This document shows, piece after piece, positions 37,039 through 45,431 of a stretch of 64,000 nucleotides of DNA. The notes beneath the pieces were generated by a model. The model saw nothing but the letters and a program-made list of their open reading frames with translations, made no database searches and was not told where the DNA came from. Numbering within the stretch: position 1 is the stretch's first letter; each line of letters starts with the position of its first letter. Both the position numbers and the translations under genes were made by a program. The stretch comes from Streptomyces sp. SJL17-4 (GTDB taxonomy: Bacteria; Actinomycetota; Actinomycetes; Streptomycetales; Streptomycetaceae), in contig NZ_CP104578.1 in assembly GCF_036826855.1 (NCBI RefSeq), positions 3,720,001-3,784,000 of the forward strand, given 5' to 3'.

Positions 37039-37077
37039 CTGACTGGCCGTCAGTTCTGTAATCTGACTGGGCGTCAG
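37039..37077. promoter_or_regulatory. Paired CTGACG-type operators, sites 2 and 3
   Basis: CTGACTGGCCGTCAG (37039-37053) and CTGACTGGGCGTCAG (37063-37077) lie 24 bp apart centre to centre, just upstream of the ADP-forming acyl-CoA synthetase. Both match the 15-bp consensus with the same T in position 6. Tandem sites at about two helical turns suggest cooperative binding. Confidence 0.75.
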
Positions 37078-37111
37078 CTGTATACGGATGGGTGAAGGGC
37101 GGGCGGAACAC

Positions 37112-39334
37112 ATGCTTGGATCGACTCACGGCACCTTCACCACCGATCTCCGCGCCCGCGTGGTCGCCTGCGGGGAGTCGCCCCGCACCGCCGTGCACGG
37201 CGTCGCCGCCGCCCCCGGCGACCAGGACGTCAGCGGGCGCCCGCTGCACGCCGCCGTGCCCGACCTCGACCGGTTCTTCCGGCCCGAGTCCGTCGCCGTC
37301 GTCGGTGCCTCCGACGCCGAGGGCCGGCCCAACACCGGGATCACCCGGCAGCTGCTCGCCTGGTCCGAGCGGGTCGGCGCCCGGCTCGTGCCCGTGCACC
37401 CGACCCGTAGGACCGTCTTCGGGATCGACTGCGTGCCCTCCGTCGGCGCGCTCACCGAACCCGTCGACCTGGCCGTCCTCCTCGTCGCCGACCCGCTCCC
37501 CGTCATCGAGGAACTCGCCCGGACCAAGGTGAAGTTCGCGGTCGCCTTCGCCTCCGGCTTCGCCGAGACCGGCGAGGCCGGGGCCGCCGCGCAGGAACGT
37601 CTCGCCACCGCCGTACGCCGCTCCGGACTCCGCCTCCTCGGCCCCAACACCAACCTCAACGCCTTCGAGCGCTTCCGCGAGGACCTCGAAGGCCCCGCCG
37701 TCGCCCTCATCACCCAGTCCGGCCACCAGGGGCGGCCCGTCTTCACCCTCCAGGAGCTCGGCGTCCGCCTCTCCCACTGGGCGCCCACCGGCAACGAGGC
37801 CGACCTGGAGACCTCCGACTTCATCTCGTACTTCGCCGGACGGCCCGAGGTCGGCGCGATCGCCTGTTACGTCGAGGGCCTCAAGGACGGCCGTTCCTTC
37901 CTCCTCGCCGCCGACCGGGCCGCCCGCCACGGCGTCCCCGTCGTCGCCGTGAAGGTCGGCCGCACCGAGACCGGGGCCCGTACGGCCGCCTCCCACACCG
38001 GCAAGCTCACCGGCGCCGACCAGGTCGTCGACGCGGCCATGCGCCAGTTCGGGGTGATCCGGGTCGACGGGCTCGACCAGCTCCAGGACACCGCGACCCT
38101 GCTCGCCCGCGCCCGCCGCCCGCAGGCCGACGGCGTCGTCGTCTACTCCATCTCCGGCGGTACGGGCGCCCACTTCGCCGACCTGGCCACCGAGGCGGGC
38201 CTCCGGCTGCCCACCCTGCCGCAGGCCAGGCAGGACGAACTCCACCAGTGGATCCCGGAGTACCTGAGCGTCGCCAACCCCGTCGACAACGGTGGTCACC
38301 CGGTGGGCGACTGGCGCGGCCGGAAGATCATCGACGCGATCCTCGCCGACCCGTCGGTGGGCGTGCTGATCTGTCCGATCACCGGGCCGTTCCCGCCCAT
38401 GAGCGACAAGCTCGCCCAGGACCTGGTCGACGCGGCGGAGGCTACGGACAAGCTGGTGTGCGTGGTGTGGGGGTCCCCGGTCGGTACGGAGGACGCCTAC
38501 CGCACGACCCTGCTCGGCTCCTCGCGCGTCGCCACCTTCCGTACGTTCGCCAACTGCATCGGGGCCGTGAAGGCCTACCTCGACCACCACCGCTTCACCA
38601 CCGCCTACCGCTCCCCCTTCGACGAGGCCCCCCGCACCCCCTCCCCCTCCCTCCGCAAGGCCCAGGCCCTCATGCGGCCCGGCCGGCGGCTCAGCGAGCA
38701 CGCGGCGAAGCAGCTCCTGCGGGCCTACGGGATACGGGTGCCGCGCGAGCAGCTCGTCACCAGCGCGGCGGCGGCCGTCCGGGCCGCCGGGCTCGTCGGC
38801 TACCCGGTCGTCATGAAGGCCTCGGGCGCGCAGCTCGCCCACAAGACCGAACTGGGCCTCGTGAAGGTCGGGCTGACCTCCGCGAGCCAGGTCAGGGACG
38901 CCTACCGCGAACTCACCGACATCGCCCGCTTCGAGTCGATCGACCTCGACGGGATCCTCGTCTGCCAGATGGTCGGGCGCGGCGTCGAGATGGTGGTGGG
39001 CGTGACCCGCGACGAGCTGTTCGGCCCGACGGTGACGGTCGGGCTCGGCGGGGTCCTGGTGGAGGTCCTCGACGACACGGCCGTACGGGTCCCGCCCTTC
39101 GGGGAGTACGAGGCGCGGTCGATGCTCGCCGAACTGCGCGGCCGGGCCCTGCTCGACGGGGTACGGGGGGCTCCGCCGGCCGACGTGGACGCGCTCGTCG
39201 AGGTGGTGCTGCGGGTCCAGCGGATGGCCCTGGAACTCGACGGCGACCTCGCCGAGCTCGACATCAACCCGCTGATGGTGCTGCCGCGCGGGCAAGGGGC
39301 CGTGGCCCTGGACGCGCTCGCGGTCTGCCGCTGA
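37112..39334 (+). CDS. Acetate-CoA ligase family protein (ADP-forming type acyl-CoA synthetase)
   Basis: The 740-residue protein joins a CoA-binding domain (about 52-145, RPESVAVVGASDAEGRPNTG) to a succinyl-CoA-ligase-like region (about 165-460, ALITQSGHQGRPVFT). A C-terminal ATP-grasp domain (about 515-735, AYGIRVPREQLVTS, GYPVVMKASGAQLAHKTELGLVKVG) completes it. Known relatives make acyl-CoA with ATP to ADP, or are non-canonical acyltransferase-like. ATG 37112 has an upstream GGGCGGGCGG; an in-frame ATG at 37088 is closer to the operators and less likely. The enoyl-CoA hydratase gene begins 15 bp after the stop, so both form an operon under two CTGACG operators. Confidence 0.88.
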   Translation: MLGSTHGTFTTDLRARVVACGESPRTAVHGVAAAPGDQDVSGRPLHAAVPDLDRFFRPESVAVVGASDAEGRPNTGITRQLLAWSERVGARLVPVHPTRRTVFGIDCVPSVGALTEPVDLAVLLVADPLPVIEELARTKVKFAVAFASGFAETGEAGAAAQERLATAVRRSGLRLLGPNTNLNAFERFREDLEGPAVALITQSGHQGRPVFTLQELGVRLSHWAPTGNEADLETSDFISYFAGRPEVGAIACYVEGLKDGRSFLLAADRAARHGVPVVAVKVGRTETGARTAASHTGKLTGADQVVDAAMRQFGVIRVDGLDQLQDTATLLARARRPQADGVVVYSISGGTGAHFADLATEAGLRLPTLPQARQDELHQWIPEYLSVANPVDNGGHPVGDWRGRKIIDAILADPSVGVLICPITGPFPPMSDKLAQDLVDAAEATDKLVCVVWGSPVGTEDAYRTTLLGSSRVATFRTFANCIGAVKAYLDHHRFTTAYRSPFDEAPRTPSPSLRKAQALMRPGRRLSEHAAKQLLRAYGIRVPREQLVTSAAAAVRAAGLVGYPVVMKASGAQLAHKTELGLVKVGLTSASQVRDAYRELTDIARFESIDLDGILVCQMVGRGVEMVVGVTRDELFGPTVTVGLGGVLVEVLDDTAVRVPPFGEYEARSMLAELRGRALLDGVRGAPPADVDALVEVVLRVQRMALELDGDLAELDINPLMVLPRGQGAVALDALAVCR

Positions 39335-39348
39335 GGAGATCAGGCTTC

Positions 39349-40134
39349 ATGTCCGATGTGCTGCACGCCGTCGAGAACGGCGTCTCGTGGATCACCCTCA
39401 ACCGCCCCGAGGCGATGAACGCGGTCACCTGGGACCAGCGGGAACGCATCATGGCCCTGCTCGACGAGGCCTCCGCGGACCCGGACGTCCGGGCGGTGGT
39501 GGTGACGGCGACGGGCCGGGGCTTCTGCGCGGGGGCGGACCTGCGGGGCGCGCCGGCCGTCCCGGAGACCGTCCCCGGGGACGTGGCGCGCACGATCCGG
39601 CGCGGGGCGCAGCGCTTCATCGGAGCCGTACTGGACTGCGAGAAGCCGGTGATCGCGGCGGTGAACGGGACGGCGGCGGGGATCGGCGCGCACCTCGCCT
39701 TCGCCTGCGACCTGGTGCTCGCGGCGGACTCGGCGCGCTTCATCGAGGTGTTCGTACGGCGGGGCCTGGTTCCGGACGGCGGCGGGGCGTATCTCCTCCC
39801 CCGGCTGATCGGGCCGCAGCGGGCGAAGGAGCTGATGTTCTTCGGGGACGCGGTGTCGGCGGCGGAGGCGCGTGAGCTGGGCCTGGTGAACCGGGTGGTC
39901 CCGGCGGAGGAGCTGCCGAAGACGGCCCGGGAGTGGGCGGAACGCCTGGCCCAGGGCCCGACGCGGGCCCTGGCGCTGACGAAGCAGCTGGTGAACGCGT
40001 CGCTGGATGGGGACCGTGGCGCCGCCTTCGCGGCGGAGGCGGCGGCGCAGGAGATCAACATGACGACGAGGGACGCGAAGGAGGGGGTGGCGAGCTTCGT
40101 GGAGCGGCGGGAGGCGCGGTACGGGGGGCGGTAG
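39349..40134 (+). CDS. Enoyl-CoA hydratase/isomerase family protein
   Basis: The 261-residue crotonase-fold protein shows WITLNRPEAMNAVTWDQRERI, the oxyanion-hole loops GRGFCAGADLRG and AAVNGTAAGIGAHLAFACDL, and RRGLVPDGGGAYLLPRLIG. Residues near E-V-F-V-R-R-G-L-V-P-D align with a catalytic acid position. It should hydrate or isomerise an acyl-CoA made by the coupled synthetase. The ATG follows CTGAGGAGATC. It is the second gene of the operon. Confidence 0.9.
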   Translation: MSDVLHAVENGVSWITLNRPEAMNAVTWDQRERIMALLDEASADPDVRAVVVTATGRGFCAGADLRGAPAVPETVPGDVARTIRRGAQRFIGAVLDCEKPVIAAVNGTAAGIGAHLAFACDLVLAADSARFIEVFVRRGLVPDGGGAYLLPRLIGPQRAKELMFFGDAVSAAEARELGLVNRVVPAEELPKTAREWAERLAQGPTRALALTKQLVNASLDGDRGAAFAAEAAAQEINMTTRDAKEGVASFVERREARYGGR

Positions 40135-40161
40135 CGGAGGCTGTCGTACCGGAGCCCTATC

Positions 40162-40200
40162 GTGTGTCGCGCATATGCCACACACTGCCGCTCCGGGGGG
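40162..40200 (+). promoter_or_regulatory. Leader hairpin and G6 ribosome site of the large secreted protein gene
   Basis: GTGTGT (40162-40167) pairs with ACACAC (40180-40185) around a GCATATGC palindrome, and CCGGGGGGAACGGA precedes ATG 40207. The arrangement resembles the leaders of the FG-GAP genes but lacks CGTACAACC. Confidence 0.45.
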
Positions 40201-40206
40201 AACGGA

Positions 40207-43200
40207 ATGCCCAACTCCGCGCGCTCGCGCGATGGATCCGAAGGATCTGGAAGATCCGGTAGATCCCGTAGATCTGGTAGATCCGATAGATCTGGAAGAT
40301 CCCGTACGTCACTTCTGCTCGTCCCGGCGCTGCTGACGGCGCTCCTGAGCCCGCTGCTCCCTGCGGGCACGGCCCTGGCGGCGACGCCGGTGCCGACGGC
40401 TCCGGTGAGCGCGGCTCCGGCCCAGGACCCGGCGACACCGCAGCCGGACCCGACGGAACCCGCGCCCGAGCCGTCCGCGACGACGGACCCGCCGCCCGAG
40501 CCGACGCCGACGCCGACCGTCGATCCGTCGCCGAACCCGACGGAACCCGCGGAACCGACCGCCGAGCCGACGCCGAACCCGACGGATTCCACGGAACCGA
40601 CCGCCGAGCCGACGCCGAACCCGACGGATTCCACGGAACCCACCGTCGAGCCGACGCCCAGCACGGAGCCCACCGCCGACCCCTGCCCCGTCCTGCCGCT
40701 CGCCCCGCTGGGCGACCCGGGCGACGCGATGCGACGGGTCACGATGGAGCCGAACAGCACCCTCTGCTTCACGGTCACCGTGGAGAAGCCGGGGCTGCAC
40801 CGGGTGCTCGTGGCCGGTGGTGTCCCCTCCCTCTCGTTCTCCTCCGGCGGAACGCGGGTCGCCTGTTTTTCGCTGGACATGAGCCCCTGCGAGCTGGCCG
40901 CCGGCACATACACGCTCGGCCTCGCCACCTCCGGCTACCGCCTCTCCGACACCCGGCTCGCCGTCGTCCCGCTGATGGCGGGCCCCGGCTGCCCGGACCC
41001 CGCCGACAGCGGCTTCGGTACGGCCCCGACGACCGGCACCGCCAACGAAGTCGGCCTGCTCTGCCACTCCTTCACCTCCGCGCCGGGCGAGCTGATCACC
41101 ACGGAGCTCCGGCCCCAGGCGGGCTCGCCCGCCAACGTCGACGCGTGGGTCACCGACGGCACGGGCAAGCGGCTCTGCAGTGTCGGCTACGACTGCGTGC
41201 TGCCCGCGGGGACCGGCGAATACCGCGTCCTCGCGCACCTCAACCCCTCGGCCGGCTCCTACCCCGTCCCGTACACCCTGAAGGTCCGGCAGGTCTCCCA
41301 CCCCGTGGGCTGCGCGACCGTGGGCGTGAACGCCTACGGCACGGCGCCGACGCAGGTCTCGCCGCCGACCGAGTGCAAGACGTTCACTCCGGCCACGACC
41401 GGCCGGTACGAGGTACGGGCGATCCAGCCGTCCGGCGTCAGCGGCTCGCTCACGGTGTACGCGCCCGGCGGCCGTATCTGCGAGTACGTGACCTCCTGCC
41501 AGCTCGTCGCGGGCATCACGTACACCCTGATCACCGACCAGGCCGTGCGGATCCTCGACTGGAGGTCCGCCGCCGAGGGCTGCGAGAACGTACCGCTCGG
41601 GCAGCCCCACCGGGCCGGGATCGGCGCGCCCGCCGAGGTCGACTGCGTGAACCTGCCGGCGCCTCAGGGCTCCCGGGTGGCCATCCTGACGGCCCCCGAG
41701 GAAAACGGCGTGAAGCCCGACATCTCGGTGATCGACGCCACCGGCGCCCTGCTCTGCTGGACCGAGGAGTCGCTGTCCTCGGGCACCTGCGCCCTCAACG
41801 GCACCGCCCCCTACAGCGCTCTGGTGAAGAGCGGACACCAGGGCGAGGCCACCGGCGGCTACGGTCTCACCGTCCACCGCACGGACGTGGCCAGCGACTG
41901 CCGCACCTTCCCGGCGGGCGACTTCACCGCGCATCCGGCCCGGGTCACCGTGCGGACCGGCGACGGCGTCTTCGGCGACTGTCTGACGATTCCGGCGGCC
42001 GACCACTCCACTCGCGAGCTGATCAGGGTCGAGAGCCTCCACTCCCTCGGCTTCAGCGTGCTCGACGAGACCGGCAGGAGGGTCTGCGGCGCCAACCAGG
42101 AGGACTGCGCTCTGGCGCCCGGACTCTCGCACACGGTCCTCGTCTCCGGCAGCCTCGGCGGCACACCCGTCGAGCACACGCTGGTCCGCCGGGACGTCAC
42201 CGCCACCGCGCGCGGCTGTGTCGCCACCCCGGCCGCGAAGGTCGGCGCCCCGTCGGTCTCCGGCGCCCTGGCCGAGGACGGCACCCTCGTGTGCCACCGG
42301 GTGACCACGACGGACGCGCGGGACACCCTGCACCTCGACGCCCGGTACACGACGGCGGGGCACGCGACCGGACACGGGGTCTACGACGCGCAGGGCAGAG
42401 CCGCGTGTGAGGACTTCGGCGCCGGCTGCGCCGTCTCCGGCTCCACGGGCTACCAGGCGATCGTCGAGGTCGGGTCCGGTGGCGCCACCACCCCCGCCTA
42501 CCGCCTCGACGCCGTCCGCATCGGCACGGCCACCGGGCCCGCGCCGGAGTGCGTACGGATCCCGGACGTCACGTACGGCTTCGGGCCGCTCGTCGGCACG
42601 CTGTCCGAGCAGAGGTCCACGCTCTGCGCGGTGCTGCCGACCGCGACGAACGACGTACTGAAGCTCTCGTTCGCCCCCGTGCAGGAGCTCCGCAAGTCGC
42701 CCACGCCCCGGCTGTACGGCGCGGCCCGCTCGGATCTCTGCTACGGGAGCTGGCGCGGGTACTACGACTGCCAGGTGCCCGGCGAGAGCTACGAGTACGT
42801 GGCCCGGCCGACCACCCTCCTGATCGGGCTGCCGTCGGTTCCCCCGCAGGCGCCCACCGAGGTGCGTGCCTCGGCGGTCTGCTCGCCCACCTGCGGCACC
42901 GTGACCCGGACCGTCACCGCCGTGAGCCCCGGCACCGTCGGCGCCGGGAGGATCACGATGACGGTCACCGGTGCGGCGCTGCACGAGAAGGACGTCGTCG
43001 AGGTGTCCGGTGGCAGCTTCCGCGCCCGGTCGACGACGGTCTCCGTCGCTCCCGACCGGCGGAGCATGAGCGTCGCTCTGGACCTGACGAGCGCGCCGCG
43101 CACCGCGCTGAACCTGAACGTGGTCACCCACGACGGCTACACGTACGCGCGCGGCAGGGTCACCGTCGTCGCCCCCATCCGCGCCACCGCCGCCCCCGGC

Positions 43201-43989
43201 ATCACCGGCACCGTCGTCGTCGGCGGCAAGGTGACGGCGAAGGCCGGGACCTGGACGCCGACGGCCGAGTCGTACGCGTACCAGTGGCGGGCCAACGGGG
43301 TCGCGATCGCTGGGGCCACGGCCTCCACGTACACGATCCCCGCCACGCTCCAGGGCAAGCAGCTCTCCCTGGCGGTGACGGCCCGGAAGGCCGGTCATCC
43401 GCTGGTCACGGCGACGAGTTCCGCCCTGGTCGTCAAGGGCGTCGCACCCAAGCCCACCAAGCTGCCGTACGTCTCCGGCTCCACGCGCGTGGGCAACAGG
43501 ATGACGGCCGTGGTCGGCACCTGGTCGCCCGCGCCGACCTCGTACGCCTACCAGTGGCGGGCGAACGGCGTGGCGATCTCCGGCGCGACCGGGTCGACGT
43601 ACGTCATCGGCGGCGCCGTCGCCGGGAAGAAGCTCTCGGTGACCGTGACGGCCCACCGCACCGGGCACCTGAGCGGGGCGTACACGACCGTCGGGTACAC
43701 CTCCGCGTACGGGTACGCGCCGAAGGCGACCACGGCGCCCTACACCACCGGCACGGTCAGGGTCGGGCGGACGCTCAGCCTGAACCGGGGCACGTGGACT
43801 CCGGCGCCGACCTCGTACGCGTACCAGTGGTACGCGAACGGGCGGGCCATCACCGGGGCGACGAAGACGACGTTCACGCTGACCGCGGCCCAGCGGGGGA
43901 CCCGGATCACCGTCAAGGTGACCGCCCACCGGACCGGGCACGCCTCGGGTGTCGCCTGGACCCGGGCGACGGCGGCCGTCGCCGGCTGA
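40207..43989 (+). CDS. Large secreted Ig-like repeat protein
   Basis: This 1260-residue secreted protein has an Arg/Ser-rich n-region (about 1-32) made of 9-bp DNA repeats, then a hydrophobic core TSLLLVPALLTALLSPLLPAG ending ALAATP (about 58). A Pro/Thr/Glu-rich stalk with two 14-residue units (EPTAEPTPNPTDST) follows at about 75-160. A long Cys-paired beta-rich body occupies about 160-930. Three tandem Ig-like modules of about 85 residues close the protein (WTPxxxSYAYQWxANGxxIxGATxxTF and TVTAHRTGHxSG). No catalytic motif is visible; a surface adhesion or binding role is inferred. A strong terminator follows. Confidence 0.85.
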   Translation: MPNSARSRDGSEGSGRSGRSRRSGRSDRSGRSRTSLLLVPALLTALLSPLLPAGTALAATPVPTAPVSAAPAQDPATPQPDPTEPAPEPSATTDPPPEPTPTPTVDPSPNPTEPAEPTAEPTPNPTDSTEPTAEPTPNPTDSTEPTVEPTPSTEPTADPCPVLPLAPLGDPGDAMRRVTMEPNSTLCFTVTVEKPGLHRVLVAGGVPSLSFSSGGTRVACFSLDMSPCELAAGTYTLGLATSGYRLSDTRLAVVPLMAGPGCPDPADSGFGTAPTTGTANEVGLLCHSFTSAPGELITTELRPQAGSPANVDAWVTDGTGKRLCSVGYDCVLPAGTGEYRVLAHLNPSAGSYPVPYTLKVRQVSHPVGCATVGVNAYGTAPTQVSPPTECKTFTPATTGRYEVRAIQPSGVSGSLTVYAPGGRICEYVTSCQLVAGITYTLITDQAVRILDWRSAAEGCENVPLGQPHRAGIGAPAEVDCVNLPAPQGSRVAILTAPEENGVKPDISVIDATGALLCWTEESLSSGTCALNGTAPYSALVKSGHQGEATGGYGLTVHRTDVASDCRTFPAGDFTAHPARVTVRTGDGVFGDCLTIPAADHSTRELIRVESLHSLGFSVLDETGRRVCGANQEDCALAPGLSHTVLVSGSLGGTPVEHTLVRRDVTATARGCVATPAAKVGAPSVSGALAEDGTLVCHRVTTTDARDTLHLDARYTTAGHATGHGVYDAQGRAACEDFGAGCAVSGSTGYQAIVEVGSGGATTPAYRLDAVRIGTATGPAPECVRIPDVTYGFGPLVGTLSEQRSTLCAVLPTATNDVLKLSFAPVQELRKSPTPRLYGAARSDLCYGSWRGYYDCQVPGESYEYVARPTTLLIGLPSVPPQAPTEVRASAVCSPTCGTVTRTVTAVSPGTVGAGRITMTVTGAALHEKDVVEVSGGSFRARSTTVSVAPDRRSMSVALDLTSAPRTALNLNVVTHDGYTYARGRVTVVAPIRATAAPGITGTVVVGGKVTAKAGTWTPTAESYAYQWRANGVAIAGATASTYTIPATLQGKQLSLAVTARKAGHPLVTATSSALVVKGVAPKPTKLPYVSGSTRVGNRMTAVVGTWSPAPTSYAYQWRANGVAISGATGSTYVIGGAVAGKKLSVTVTAHRTGHLSGAYTTVGYTSAYGYAPKATTAPYTTGTVRVGRTLSLNRGTWTPAPTSYAYQWYANGRAITGATKTTFTLTAAQRGTRITVKVTAHRTGHASGVAWTRATAAVAG
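40234..40305 (+). repeat. Eight tandem 9-bp GATC-containing units inside the signal region
   Basis: Eight consecutive 9-bp units of the form RGATCYGRW (codons such as AGA TCC GGT) encode the Arg/Ser/Gly n-region. AGA, TCT and GGT codons are rare in this GC-rich genome, so the block is compositionally unlike its surroundings and looks like repeat expansion. Every unit carries a GATC. Confidence 0.8.
40552..40665 (+). repeat. 42-bp tandem repeat encoding a Pro/Thr/Glu stalk
   Basis: Two identical 42-bp units (40552-40593, 40594-40635) and a diverged third copy encode EPTAEPTPNPTDST repeats between the signal peptide and the folded body. Copy number may vary between strains and would change stalk length. 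Confidence 0.85.
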
Positions 43990-44007
43990 TCCCCTCGCGG
44001 TACGAAG

Positions 44008-44048
44008 GAGCCCCCGGGGCGGCGGTCGGTCCGTCGCCCCGGGGGCTC
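44008..44048 (+). terminator. GC-rich terminator hairpin
   Basis: GAGCCCCCGGGGCG (44008-44021) pairs perfectly with CGCCCCGGGGGCTC (44035-44048) across a 13-nt loop, directly after the large secreted protein gene. There is no T run, as is common in Streptomyces. Confidence 0.75.
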
Positions 44049-44065
44049 TCGCGTGCGGGGGCCGC

Positions 44066-44168
44066 CGTGTGCGGGGGCTCCGTGTGCGGGGCTTCCGTGT
44101 GCGGGGCTCCGTGTGCGGGGCTTCCGTGTGCGGGGGCTCCGTGTGCGGGGCTTCCGTGTGCGGGGCTC
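44066..44168. repeat. Seven-copy 14-15-bp G-rich tandem repeat
   Basis: Units of CGTGTGCGGGGCTTC or CGTGTGCGGGGCTC alternate seven times in a 103-bp block between the terminator and the operator of the flavin reductase gene. Each unit has a run of four or five G, so the strand could form G-quadruplexes. It is probably length-variable. Confidence 0.85.
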
Positions 44169-44182
44169 CCGGGGGTTCCTAT

Positions 44183-44197
44183 CTGACGAACCGTCAG
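44183..44197. promoter_or_regulatory. CTGACG-type 15-bp operator, site 4
   Basis: CTGACGAACCGTCAG has perfect 6-bp arms around AAC and sits 17 bp upstream of the flavin reductase ATG at 44215, a position where binding would block transcription or initiation. Confidence 0.75.
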
Positions 44198-44214
44198 CTT
44201 CAATGGGCGGTGTG

Positions 44215-44820
44215 ATGGGACACGCGGGGATGGCGGCCACCGTCGTCCGACACCTGAGAGCGGCCGGTTCGCCGACGGCCGTGGAACCACTGCCCCGGCC
44301 GGTACTGCGCGCGGTACGGGAGGACGAGCGACCACCCGTCGACCCGGCCGAATTCCGCCGCGTCCTCGGTCACTTCGCGAGCGGGGTCACGATCGTGACC
44401 GCGCTCGACGCGGAAGGGCCGGCCGGGTTCGCCTGCCAGTCCTTCGCCTCCCTCTCCCTCGACCCGCCCCTGGTCGCCTTCATGGTCGCCCGTACGTCGA
44501 CGACCTGGCCCCGGATCGCGGGCGCGGGCACCTTCTGCGTCAACATCCTCGGGGCCGACCAGGGCCCGCTGTGCCGGTCGTTCGCGGTCAGCGGGGCGGA
44601 CAAGTTCGCGGGCGTCGACTGGACCCCGGCCCCGGTCACGGGCTCCCCCCGACTCGCCGACGCGCCCGCCTGGATCGACTGCGCGATCACCGCCGTGCAC
44701 ACCGGGGGCGACCATCTGATCGTGGTGGGGCGGGTGGAGTCGCTGGGGGCCGAGGAGGAGGACGGTGATCCGTCGCCGTTGCTGTTCCACCGGGGGAAGT
44801 TCGGGCGGCTGAGCTCGTAG
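44215..44820 (+). CDS. Flavin reductase family protein
   Basis: The 201-residue protein has an HpaC/flavin-reductase core: FRRVLGHFASGVTIVTALDAEGPAGFACQSFASLSLDPPLVAFMV, then TWPRIAGAGTFCVNILGADQ, then GGDHLIVVGRVESL. It reduces FMN or FAD with NAD(P)H for a two-component monooxygenase; no partner is adjacent, though regulon members include oxidoreductases. In-frame ATGs at 44203 and 44230 are alternatives; 44215 has GGGCGG upstream. Confidence 0.88.
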   Translation: MGHAGMAATVVRHLRAAGSPTAVEPLPRPVLRAVREDERPPVDPAEFRRVLGHFASGVTIVTALDAEGPAGFACQSFASLSLDPPLVAFMVARTSTTWPRIAGAGTFCVNILGADQGPLCRSFAVSGADKFAGVDWTPAPVTGSPRLADAPAWIDCAITAVHTGGDHLIVVGRVESLGAEEEDGDPSPLLFHRGKFGRLSS

Positions 44821-44871
44821 TCCCGATCCCGGGGCCGATCCCGATCCCGGGGCCGGGGCCGGGGCCCGGTC

Positions 44872-45408
44872 TCAGGCGTCGATCACGCCCGCGTGCAGGC
44901 CCGCGCCGCCGAGCAGGAACACGGTCAGCACCGCGGCCGTCCCCCACACCAGCAGCGCCACGAAGTACCCCCGCCGCGCGTGACGCGTGACGAGCACCGC
45001 CACGGCCAGGCACACCGCGGCCACCAGCCAGCCCGGCCCGCCCGCGAGCGGCCACAGCAGGGCCCCGGCAGCGGTCGACAGGAGCAGCTGCCAGCCGGTC
45101 GGACGCCCGCCCCACCGGCGTGTCAGGGCCTCGCCGAGAAGCACGATCGGCAGCACGAGCGCGACGGAGACCGCGAACGCCGGGAGCAGCCCGACCACCG
45201 CGAGGAACGGAAGCGCGAGCAGGGTCAGCGCGCTGAGACGCTCCTCGCCCGGCTCCGGCTGCCCGGCGTCCCCGAACAGCACGAGCAGGATCAGGGCGAT
45301 GGCCCCCTCCAGGGCCAGCGCGAGCACCGAGGCCCAGAGCATCCGGCCGTACGTACGCCCCTCGCCGCACTCGTTCGAGCCCCGCTCGCGCACCTCACGC
45401 TCGCCCAT
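44872..45408 (-). CDS. Hypothetical membrane protein
   Basis: A 178-residue protein with about five hydrophobic helices (for example ALALEGAIALILLVLFG and AFAVSVALVLPIVLLGEAL) and a charged N-terminus of about 22 residues. I recognise no family. It is followed on its strand by an unrelated gap, then the flavin reductase convergent to it. Confidence that it is a gene is good from composition and topology. Confidence 0.7.
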   Translation of the reverse strand: MGEREVRERGSNECGEGRTYGRMLWASVLALALEGAIALILLVLFGDAGQPEPGEERLSALTLLALPFLAVVGLLPAFAVSVALVLPIVLLGEALTRRWGGRPTGWQLLLSTAAGALLWPLAGGPGWLVAAVCLAVAVLVTRHARRGYFVALLVWGTAAVLTVFLLGGAGLHAGVIDA

Positions 45409-45431
45409 GCGCGATCACCCCCTGCCGGCCA

